From contig OZ037889.1 in assembly GCA_964035575.1 (NCBI GenBank), positions 310,001-374,000 of the forward strand: a stretch of 64,000 nt of DNA. Reading direction: 5' to 3'. Under the pieces are notes generated by a model, which was not told where the DNA came from, searched no databases, and saw only the letters and a program-made list of their open reading frames with translations. Each line of letters starts with the position of its first letter. The first letter of the stretch is position 1. A program made the translations under genes and the position numbers. This DNA comes from Rhynchopus sp. YZ270_cl-10. Taxonomy: Eukaryota; Euglenozoa; Diplonemea; Diplonemida; Diplonemidae. Below are positions 43,549 through 52,515 of the stretch, piece by piece.

Positions 43549-43599
43549 AGTGGGTCCAAAAAACGGCTTGGGGTCTAAGGGGTTAACAAAAATTTAAAG

Positions 43600-43860
43600 T
43601 TTAAGGTGTACCTCTGCGAGCGTAGCGAGCGGAAAATTTTTAAGGTGTACTTCCGCGAGCGAAGCGAGCGGGGAAAAAATTGAAGGTGTACCTCCGCGAG
43701 CGTAGCGAGCGGAAAATTTTTTGAAGGTGTACCTCCGCGAGCGGAGCGAGCGGAAAATTTTTAAGGTGTACTTCCGCGAGCGAAGCGAGCGGGGAAAAAA
43801 TTGAAGGTGTACCTCCGCGAGCGTAGCGAGCGGAAAAAATTTTGAAGGTGTACATTAAAC
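43600..43860. repeat. Minisatellite of about 40 bp
   Basis: Six to seven units of GGTGTACCTCCGCGAGCG, AGCGAGCGG and an A/T spacer. The array is flanked by inverted TTTAAAGTTTAA sequences. Confidence 0.85.
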
Positions 43861-44846
43861 TTTAAACAAGGGGGTACGCCCACTTTTGTCGTCATCCTAA
43901 AATACCCGAAATTGAGCCCAATTGCATTTCCGGATCGATTGCGGAAAGTGGTAGGGTAAATGAACAACACCAAATACCTACGCCCCCCCGTGCATATGTC
44001 CGTGTTGGTCGAGGCTCGGACATATACACATACTCAGTTCAGGTAGTATACTACAGTGTACAGCGGCAAAAACCCATTCCGAGCTTTCGGCTCCGCACGT
44101 TGGCGGGGCATCTCTGATCATATTTGGCCTGGTAAAAAAAAAAAAAAAAAATTTTTTTTTTAAAAAAAAGGCGATCATATTTCATATCTCTTACCGATAG
44201 CCCTGACACCCGTGGGGAAAAAAATTTTTATACACCACCCCCCCAAAAATGCATGCTAACAAAGTGCTAACAAACTGCTAAATAATACCCTTTTTTTTGG
44301 GTTCAGCCACACCAAATATCCATTTTTTTCGTTTATACCCATTCTTCAAAAGAGAGTATGAATGAGAGAAAATGGGTATTAGGGGAGTTCGGTACTGAAG
44401 TTAATGCCCTTATTTTCTTGTACTTATTTCTGCAATCCATACATCACTTCCGTGAGACCTTTTATTTGTTTTGAATTTTATTTTTTCGATCATAAAAGGA
44501 GACAAAAAGACACTTTCAAAAAGTATTCACAAATAAGGTGAAGATAGTGCAAAACGCCTCTGGGGCGTAAAGGCACTTGACTAAAACATTATAACGCAAA
44601 GTGAAAGAGAGAACAGTTTATAAGATGAGCCTAAGCCTCTTGTGCTTAATCACCTTTAGAGCTGCATATGACTCGTGCATACACATCTTAAAAGAATAAA
44701 GTTAATGAAATGCATTCCACACATTTGAACAAAAAGGCACAGAAAGGGCATCTCAATAAGAAATATTAAAGGTGAACGTGTCTCGCCCGAAGGCACATAG
44801 TCATGCAACCCAGCACCCAAGGAAAACTTACACCCGTCACCCCCCC
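43861..44846. other. Repeat-rich intergenic DNA before the kinesin gene
   Basis: Contains an inverted partner of the 42.8 kb sequence (ATATGTCC near 43995), a direct repeat of CCATTCCGAGCTTTCGG (42779 and 44075), family B at 44549, family C at 44617 and family D at 44768. No gene. Confidence 0.55.
44548..44660 (+). repeat. Family B hairpin followed by family C hairpin
   Basis: B: AGTGC-AAAAC-GCCT-loop-AGGCACT. C: ATAAGATGAGCCTAAGCCTC, loop, GCTTA, TCACC with a TAAGC/GCTTA stem. Same order as at 24758-24840. Confidence 0.6.
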
Positions 44847-47389
44847 TTAGTGTCTATTCGGGGCGCTGCGCGATCTGTGCTCCCTCCCTCCAGGTCCAAC
44901 AGAGGTTTGCGTGGAGAGGAAGGTCTTGGGACGTCGTTTCTCCCTCCTGTGTTGTGTTGTTTATTTGAAATTTTTTTGAGACCCCAGGGTGTCAAGGACC
45001 AAGGACCTGTCAAAATAGCCTCCCCGGAGGACCAATATCTCAAAAAAGCTTCATTTTCCCCTTTCTCAACATACTTCATATTGGTACCCCCACCACCAAA
45101 GACGCGCGGTGAGTTGGTGCGTGCCGAGCGTGTGTTGATGTGCTCGCTCACCCGCGAGCTGTTCATGCTGGAAGCACGGTGTGCACCACCCTCCGACGAG
45201 CGTCCACTCCGCGTACTGCGCATGCTGTTGCTCCTCGAGTTCCTCCTCTGCACACCCACATCCTCTCCGTAGCCCTGCACCCTGCGCGGGTTCAGCGCAC
45301 TCACACCCCTCTGCGGGGTAGACGCAGACGTGGACACCACACTGCCACTAGACCCACGGACACGCGCCTCCCCTAGATGCACTGTCTTCAAACGGGCCTG
45401 TTGTGAAAGAATAGTTGAACCATAAATAGGAATAAGCATACCGCAAACTGCAATGTGCACAACGTCTCCACCTGAGAAACCGGTGCAGGCGATATGTTCG
45501 CTATGACCACGACCTTGGAGTTGCGGCAGAGGCACGCTGAGAGGTGTTGGGTAAGGCGGGAGTTTCTGTAAGGGATGTGCGATGCGTTGACGGAGAGCGC
45601 ATGGATGACGTCCCCTAGCGAGGCTAGCGATTTGTTGATGTGCTGTGTCTCGCGGAGCAGGGTCTGGTCGGGGTTCTGCGCTGAGGGGATACGCTCTGAC
45701 CCGGCCAGGTCCACGAGAAACACTTGGCCTGCAGTGTCACGCTCTCCACGCTTCTTATTCCCAAGCAATGTACCCTCCACACGCGCCAGCACCGCGCAAT
45801 GGCTCCGGCTACTGTGCTCATTCATATTGCTTATCCCCACCGCACGCTGTCTCTCACCCTCCAACAGCGCTGCCGCTATGTCCCTCTCTGCCTCAACAAT
45901 CTCATACTCACAGTGCTGCCCCATATGCACGGTGTTACCCTCATACAGCAGATCCCGCACCGAGTCGTTGTACACCTCAGTCACAGAAACAAACAGCCGA
46001 TAGCTGTACGACCCCTCCGTCTCCCGCACCTTCATCTTCTCATATATTTCGAATAGAACCGAGGTGATGACACTGTGAAGAATAAGATAAATGGAGTGAT
46101 TTTTTTTTGCCATACCCATTACTGCCAAGCATGGTATGGGTTTTTCCTGACCCAGTCTGACCATATGCGAGCACACAACAGTTGTAACCATCGAGAACAC
46201 TGACGGGGATGGAGCTGACCTCACTGAATACGTCACTTTGTGTAGCCTCGGCGGTGAGCACTGCGTCAAAGGTGAAGGATGTGGTAGATCCGTTTTGAGA
46301 GGCCAGGTATCCGAAGGAGGCTGAAGCTGCTTTGGTCAGACTGATGGTGTCTGTCAGGCGGGGGACAAGCGAGGCGCCACTGTCATCAAGGGAAAACGTT
46401 GACCCAGCGTTTTTGTTTGAATATTGCAAATGCTTAGACCCCACAGTCGGTGCAGTATGCTTCGGAAACCCTGCCTCACGCAGTTCATAAGGCAGGTACG
46501 GTCGGACCCTCACCACAACCTGCACCGTCCCCATCACCTCTTGAAGTCTCTGATGCAAAGAGCTGCGTTGCCGTTCGGATTCAATAAACTTCGTTTCGAC
46601 GTCTCGCTTACCGTCACGCAGGCCCTGCTCATAGGCTTCTTCTACCATGCGTTGGATGCGTGATTTTATTCCTGCAGACACAATCTCGGGGGAGGACATA
46701 TGGCGGAGTTGCTCCTTCATCTGCAAGACATCTTTCTTCTGCGCAGCAAGCGCCTCACGCAACCCACGCATCTCCTCCGCCGCCCGCTCTGTGAAGACCG
46801 ATGCGGACGACTGCAGTGCCTTCTGGTTTCGCCGCCCCCTCTTCAGTTCGTACACCTCACGCTCCAATGCGTCTGCCTTAGCCTGCAACGCAGAATCGCT
46901 TGGAGCTGACGCAGCAGGCAGACTCGCTACTGAAGATCTAGACCATAAAGACTCATTCGGGTCACCCCCAGCTTCGCCGGGGCCGCGGAGCGCGGCTTCG
47001 ACGGTGTGTGCAAGCTCGGAGAGGCGTTTGGCTTCGCGGAGAAGACCTGCAGATCCTTTGGAGAGGACGTCTTTGTATTTGGTGGGGGAGGCGTCGAAGG
47101 TGGTGGAGGTGGTGCTGTGGCGTGTGGCAGGGGTGTGTGCTGCCTGCGGAGCAGTGTTGCGTTGAGGTGGTGTCGTATGTGTGGCTTCATGCGGGGGGGT
47201 CTCGTAAGGCTGTTGCGGCTCTCTCGGTGGTGGTGACATCCTCCGTACCCCAGTGCTCGAAGTGCGTCTCACCTCCACAGAGGGTACATGTGCGCCAGGT
47301 GCACGACGTTGCCCACTCCGACCAATCCGATCGGGGTTTCGTGGTGGTGAAACGCATGGACTGCGGATGGCAGGCGCATCCATCACCAT
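44847..47389 (-). CDS. Kinesin-14-like motor protein, four exons
   Basis: Exons 47389-46116, 46072-45442, 45397-45075 and 44946-44847 sum to 2,328 nt, giving 775 residues. Residues 1-170 are Pro/Ser/Arg-rich, and 180-285 form a coiled coil running straight into the motor. Motor marks: [11 protein letters not shown] at its start, P-loop [12 protein letters not shown], switch I NEHSSRSH, switch [26 protein letters not shown], and ending [18 protein letters not shown] coiled coil directly before the motor fits kinesin-14 (minus-end-directed) better than N-terminal motor families. Unusually, a basic Ser/Arg-rich tail of about 130 residues follows the motor. The first intron splits the motor just after the P-loop region. 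The start is ATG at 47389; ATG at 47383 is also possible. Likely acts on spindle or axonemal microtubules. Confidence 0.9.
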
Positions 47390-47663
47390 CACTACACTCT
47401 GTGGGGATGGATGGTATTTTTTTCTCAAAAATATTTTAGATGAAAATCGTTGGAAAGGGAGGGGAGGGGAGGGGAGATGTGGTGATTCATTAACTGGGAG
47501 AAGAAGAAAAATACACCGTTCTGTTGTACTGTCATCTTGCCACCCCCTCTCCACCGTATCCAGCAACACGAAGTGGATGAGGGGGGCGAACTACAAAAAA
47601 CATCACATTGCAAACCCCTCAATTTTCTAGAGACTATTATTCCTTTCTTTCCCCCCCCACTTT

Positions 47664-48509
47664 TCATTCCGATGCGAAGTCAACTTTGAACTGTTGAAAG
47701 ACGAGCCTTTGGTCTGTAAGGGTGTATGCGAGACTGGAGGACTTAGCTTCGTAGGGATTTGCGTCTGCGTGGAGCCACGCATTAGATGCTGGGGAATGCG
47801 TTATCGTGAGCACACAGGCACGCGAAGGGATGTCCATGGTGACCTTCCCTACCAGCTTTAACCATCTCTGGATGGGGAAGTCTGGCTGCGCATACGACAC
47901 CAAAAAATGCGGTACAATCCCAGCTGGGTCTGCACTCTGCGCAAGCCACTGCACAGTACTCTCCAATACGGCCAATGCGTGGATTGCTGCCAACGTATCC
48001 GACCTATACCACATATCAAAATCATCAACCAAGATCACTGTCGGCCGGCTCGCTTCGGGGAGCTCCTGAAGACGTGCCAACGATGCGACTATAGAATCAA
48101 CTGTATCCGTATACTTCAATTCTATACGATGCAGCACCCTCTCGCTGGTTCCTTGAATGTCCTGTTCCGGTGTGGGTGGCTGCCGAAGAAGCTTGCCTTG
48201 CTCGCAAAAGAAGACCACGCGGTGGCCCAACTCAGCGATGTTCAGGGCATATTGAAAAAGGAGTGTGGTCCTCCCAGATCGTGGTGGCCCCTCAACCCCT
48301 ATGGAAGACGCAGTGAAACATCCATCCGCAGCTTTCAATCCACGCGGTGCACCGACACTGTCCGCCTCGTGCTGGCGGGTCTGGCAAAAGAAACGGAGTG
48401 GCGGGATCTTGCTCGCCCCTACCCCACCATACGGCGTTACAGCTGGTGTCAGGTGCTCCGAGATGGATACCCCTTCGTTGTGGTTAGGTGCCTCAGGTGC
48501 GGCATTCAT
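47664..48509 (-). CDS. RecA-fold ATPase resembling SWSAP1 (RAD51 paralogue)
   Basis: 281 residues, single exon. Walker A GPPRSGRTTLLFQYALN is at about residues 74-90, followed by GHRVVFFCEQ. Walker B is TVILVDDFDMWY near residue 158. Later comes VTMDIPSRACVLTITHS. The spacing and the GPP-SGRT-LLFQ-A-N pattern fit the small SWSAP1-type RAD51 paralogues, which work with SWS1 in homologous recombination. The usual polymerisation motif of RAD51 is not seen. The name is inferred; another RecA/KaiC-like ATPase is possible. It lies 275 bp upstream of the kinesin gene on the same strand. Confidence 0.7.
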   Translation of the reverse strand: MNAAPEAPNHNEGVSISEHLTPAVTPYGGVGASKIPPLRFFCQTRQHEADSVGAPRGLKAADGCFTASSIGVEGPPRSGRTTLLFQYALNIAELGHRVVFFCEQGKLLRQPPTPEQDIQGTSERVLHRIELKYTDTVDSIVASLARLQELPEASRPTVILVDDFDMWYRSDTLAAIHALAVLESTVQWLAQSADPAGIVPHFLVSYAQPDFPIQRWLKLVGKVTMDIPSRACVLTITHSPASNAWLHADANPYEAKSSSLAYTLTDQRLVFQQFKVDFASE

Positions 48510-49349
48510 TTCTCTTCACCGTGTGTATGTTCTGCAGATTGAGTGAGGAGAGAGGGGGCGGGGGGGGAGATTATTTGAGTGGGGTTACTCAGTAGAGGGG
48601 GTGTTTTGTTGTGGAGGGGAGGGGGGGAAGAAGAAAAAAGAAGAAGCTTTTTTGTATCGTTGTTAAAAAATCCGTTGTTAAAAAATTAGGTGGATAAGAA
48701 AATATGGAAGGATGAAAGAGGAAAACCTCGCCATATCAGAAAGGTAGCGTTGCAAAAAAGAATAATAACCGAGAACAGAGAACAAACCACTAAAAGCCTC
48801 AGTAACGCCCGAAGCGAGAATCCTTACAGGACATAGGAGCAAGACAACTTCTGAATTATTTGTGAAGAAATTTGCAGTGAAGACACCCCCGAGCAGTTGT
48901 GTATCACTACAGAAAATGTGAAACTTTGTTTGCATCAGTGCAGGACACCCAGGATGCGCCTTACCATCTCCCATGCATTTTTTATCGTCATCTTGATGCC
49001 CGCTACTCCCATGCATTTACATTATCGTAGTTGCGGCAATCACCCTGTCCGAAGGCAGGTTCTGTCAGGTTGTCAGGTTGTCTGTACAACAAAACCGCCC
49101 CTAAGGCTAAATGAATTTCAAGGTATACATGCAGTTCATCCACAACCTTATTTTTTTTTGCAAAACACCTCACCTCAAACGCTACAAGACGCAATCGAAT
49201 AGGGTTCTTTTGTTACAGAAACCCTTTCTTTTTTACACAAAATGGAACACCTTACCTCTACAATACGAGTCATCACAGCACAAAAAAAAACGGGGACAAT
49301 ATAACACACCTCCCCCCCAACATTCCTTTATTACTCACATACTTCACCC
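48510..49349. other. Intergenic DNA
   Basis: AT-rich. A 112-residue open frame on the minus strand (48678-49016) has no coding-like composition and I leave it out. Nothing else seen. Confidence 0.5.
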
Positions 49350-49949
49350 TCAATCGTCTCTGTTGTGCACAGGGGGAGGGTTATGGTAGGAGGACCTTTT
49401 CTTTCCTGCGTTTTGCGGGACAAAGTCGGGGTCTGGGTATTCGGTAGCCCAGGCGGTGGGCCAGGCGCCGCAGCTGTTAAGAAGGATCATCTCCGACCAC
49501 CATTTGTCGCCTCCCTTTGAGGGTGGTGTGAAGGATGGGTCGAGCGGCTCCTGGCAGGGCTCGCAGAAGGACCACCAGTAGTGAGAGACGGGGGAGTTGT
49601 TGAGCTTCGCCATGTCTGCGTCGAAGTCGTCCCCGACGTATTCCCAATGGGAGAACATCTGGTTCGTCTCTTCGTGCAGGTATACCACAAAGTTGCGCAT
49701 GTTTGCCTCGTACATTCCCTTTAAAACTTCGTCCCAGGTGTGGTCGTGGAGAGTGGTGTACTGATCACGCATCTCCGGTTTCAGCTTGATCACCCCGCCA
49801 AAGCGCTTCGCACTGCGGTGATTGCCCTTTGGGGTGTAGCGCTCGATGCGTTTGCCTTCAGAGCGTTGCATGCATTTGTATACAAGTGCTCCCCCAGTCA
49901 ACGCTGCGGCAAACAGATGCGCAACACCCAAAGAACCACTATCTCCCAT
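49350..49949 (-). CDS. L-rhamnose mutarotase-fold (DUF718/RhaM) protein
   Basis: 199 residues from ATG at 49949. After an N-terminal hydrophobic stretch (HLFAAALTGGALVYKCM), possibly a signal anchor, residues about 47-135 show the family pattern. This reads RFGGVIKLKPEMRDQYTTLH, HTWDEVLKGMYEANMRNFVV, YLHEETNQMFSHWEYVG, then MAKLNNSPVSHYWWSFCEP. The conserved His and Trp pair expected in the sugar pocket are present. Known members interconvert alpha- and beta-L-rhamnose. The substrate here is not shown. The C-terminal 60 residues are Pro/Trp-rich and may be disordered. It is probably membrane-tethered or imported into the ER, unlike the cytosolic bacterial enzymes. Confidence 0.75.
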   Translation of the reverse strand: MGDSGSLGVAHLFAAALTGGALVYKCMQRSEGKRIERYTPKGNHRSAKRFGGVIKLKPEMRDQYTTLHDHTWDEVLKGMYEANMRNFVVYLHEETNQMFSHWEYVGDDFDADMAKLNNSPVSHYWWSFCEPCQEPLDPSFTPPSKGGDKWWSEMILLNSCGAWPTAWATEYPDPDFVPQNAGKKRSSYHNPPPVHNRDD

Positions 49950-50101
49950 TTTAGTTTTTTTTCTGATTTTGAGGGATGAGAGAGGGGGTTTGAGGGGTTT
50001 GGATTAAAAAAAAAAAAAAATGGAGTTGTTTTTGGGGTACAAATACAAAACAAAAATTTCAATAAAATGGTACAAAGAAAACCGGTTTTTCCCATTTTCC
50101 C

Positions 50102-51277
50102 CTAGATTGCCCAAGGAGAATCCATCATAGCGACATATCGCGTTCTGAATATGGAGTACGGCGAGGATGCTGTGGAGGATCTCGTGGGGGCGGCCCCGAC
50201 GAGGGTTGGGAGGTGGCTTGAGAGCTTTTGCGAGTAGCCGCGCGAGCGGCGAGATTTGGTCCACACGCGGATGTCACTGAGGTCTGTTCTGCTTCCTCCA
50301 CCATCGCCACCACCCACCCTCCCACCATCAGAAAAGGACGCCCTCCTCCTTGCCGGCGAAGAAAACTGCGTCCCCACGGATGTTGACGCCCCCCTCTCTC
50401 TCTCCCTGCTTGGCAACGGTGGCGTCTCAGGGGTACCCGGCGCCTGCGTCGCAACCGAGGTACACCGTGTGGTTTGCACCCCACGCAACACCCCTGGTGT
50501 GGCCGTCGCTGTGCTTGCCTGGCTGACTGTTGTTTGCGTCTGATGCGCGGTTCCCGGAGCAGCGCCGTCCTCCTCCCTCATACTAACCAACACCCTGCAG
50601 AACTGCGAAAAGGCCTCAAACAGTTTTTCTTTGTCCTGCAAAAACGCTTCAAAGGGTTCGTTCTGTAACCCGGTTGCTTCGTGCTCTGAACCTTCGCTTT
50701 GTGTCTGCCCTCTACGCGCGATATAAGGAGAATCAAGAACCCCTGCCGTTTCACGTCGCTCCCCTGGAGTGTAGACATGCTTTATTGGGGTGATGTTTGG
50801 GGTGCGCAATGGGGTGCCGTGCTGTGGCTGGAGCAGGGTGTGGTCGTGCACCGAATCTTCTTGGTTTGCGTCGTATGCAAGCGGTGCAGCAGCTCCTCCC
50901 GAGGTATCCACACTGAAGCTGATCAGGTGTGGCTGCGGTGACGCATCTACAGGAACACTGCTGTCGATGCGATCCGTCACAGTCGAAGAGGAGGCAGACG
51001 AATGAGACACATTCGGGTCATACACGCGGTCCTCGCTGAACCCAAACATCTCCGCCACCTCCTCCCAGTTGTTGCGGTCACTATCTTTGAATGGGTTTAC
51101 TGGGGCTGGGAGGGTCGGTGCAGGGGTGTCTGGCATTGCTGCGGGAGGTTCAAGGGAGATGGTGGTGGTGGTGGTGGTGCCAGCTGGGGGCGGTGTGTCA
51201 GTGCGCGTCCTGTCCCACCCAAAAGGGCCGGTCCCCACAGTGCCAAAGTCGTTCCCGTCGCCGTAGTCTGTGATCAT
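50102..51277 (-). CDS. Disordered Thr/Ser/Pro-rich protein, unknown
   Basis: 391 residues, single exon (MITDYGDGNDFG...). Mostly low complexity: TTTTTTISLEPPAAMPDTPA early, SSASSSTVTDR, and Arg/Ser-rich C-terminal stretches. A short helix near residues 205-235 (FEAFLQDKEKLFEAFSQFCR) is the only folded-looking part. No signal peptide or membrane helix. Function unknown. Confidence 0.7.
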   Translation of the reverse strand: MITDYGDGNDFGTVGTGPFGWDRTRTDTPPPAGTTTTTTISLEPPAAMPDTPAPTLPAPVNPFKDSDRNNWEEVAEMFGFSEDRVYDPNVSHSSASSSTVTDRIDSSVPVDASPQPHLISFSVDTSGGAAAPLAYDANQEDSVHDHTLLQPQHGTPLRTPNITPIKHVYTPGERRETAGVLDSPYIARRGQTQSEGSEHEATGLQNEPFEAFLQDKEKLFEAFSQFCRVLVSMREEDGAAPGTAHQTQTTVSQASTATATPGVLRGVQTTRCTSVATQAPGTPETPPLPSRERERGASTSVGTQFSSPARRRASFSDGGRVGGGDGGGSRTDLSDIRVWTKSRRSRGYSQKLSSHLPTLVGAAPTRSSTASSPYSIFRTRYVAMMDSPWAI

Positions 51278-52021
51278 GCTCTGCAGGGAAGCGCCTTGCT
51301 ACTCAACGCATGGTATATGATAAGGGGTGTGTGTACGTCTTCATAAGGAGGTGGAGAAGGTTTGGGGAAGTTTTGTGGAAAAAAAAGTGAACTTCATGCA
51401 AACTACAAACTGCGAAGCACAATGAAAGAGCCGATTTGTTTGGGTAGAAGAGGAGAGTAGAGGTGATGACGAAAAAAAGGGTGGGGGTGAGGGTGGTGGG
51501 TGGTGAGGATGTAGACTATATGAAACAAAGATACCTCGTTATTACGGCAGAAAACAATTTTTTTTCCTCTCGTTCGTTTTGTGAAACTGCGATTTTTCTA
51601 AATCGCATACTCCACTAAAAAAAAACTGTTTGCTTCTCTGCCAAGAAGGCTACTTCTTCCCCCCCCCATTCCCCCTCCCCCCTGAGACAGTCACACGTGT
51701 TTGTGAAGCACACCAAACAAAAACAATAAGAGACAAATCAACACGACGAGACGAGACTAGCATCTCACAATAAAATACATCATCCAGCTCAAACGACTCT
51801 TGGAATAACAAACTATTATTACCCCACCCTCCCCCGTGGGGGAGAAGAAAGTGACGTGAGAAATGCAGACTCCCCTGACCGACCCACTAGGCCAGCCGCG
51901 GATGAAAGCACAAAAAGAGCAGTGGAAAATGAGGAATAATACCCACACCTTCCTTCAACCCCTGTAGGATCAGTTGTACTTTTTTTTCAAAAACCTCAAA
52001 ATAACATATCACCCCCACACA

Positions 52022-52090
52022 ACGATTTCAATACTGTACCTTACTTCACCTTCGGACCCTACAAGGGGGGTGAAGGAAGGTTGTGGGGGG
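52022..52090. repeat. Family E hairpin, reverse orientation
   Basis: ACCTTACTTCACC and GGTGAAGGAAGGT form a 13-bp stem with one mismatch. Reverse complement of 26245-26330, including the flanking ATTTCAATACT. Confidence 0.65.
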
Positions 52091-52289
52091 GAAAAAAAGA
52101 CACGTTGGTTTCGAGAAGAGAGTTTGGACACCCTCCTCCTAAATAGACCTGAAAGAATACCTGAACAAAACTATTTTTTTTTTTTGACCTTTTTTCTTTT
52201 GAAGGGTTGAAAAATGGTCCCTGATCTTAAAAAAGACACAACACATCTTTCGAAGCAAAGAAAAAAAATGTATTGTGACAACAAAAAAA

Positions 52290-52465
52290 GTTTACTTGAA
52301 ATACAGCCCACTCATGACTACCTTGGTACATGACGGGGACCCCAACCTTGCAGTCCTACATCCAATTCGTGGTTTTACATCTGATATGTACTCCCACTTC
52401 TACATCATAGCTAGATGAACGGGGATCATTGCGAACGCAGGGACATGAATCCTGTGTGATGTAGG
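52290..52465 (+). repeat. Family A module, long copy
   Basis: TTTACTTGAAATACAGCCC, CTACCTTGGTACATGA, then ACATCTGATATGTACTCCC and GAACGCAGGGACATGAATCC. It follows the WD40 gene's 3' end by about 50 nt and faces it. Confidence 0.65.
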
Positions 52466-52515
52466 GTCCGGTTGGGGTCCTCTGCCCGTTTCGCAGTGAG
52501 TCCCACCGACAACTC

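Larger units (their letters stand above)
51278..52515. other. Intergenic region with family E and A modules
   Basis: AT-rich. Family E hairpin at 52022-52090 and family A long copy at 52290-52465. No gene. Confidence 0.55.

Noticed and set aside
40860-44200. CRISPR array or bacterial insertion
   Set aside because: The repeats are satellites and terminal-inverted-repeat elements with target duplications. There are no spacers of even length and no cas-like genes.
48678-49016. 112-residue minus-strand frame
   Set aside because: AT-rich with composition like intergenic DNA. No motif, no splice signals, no neighbour support.
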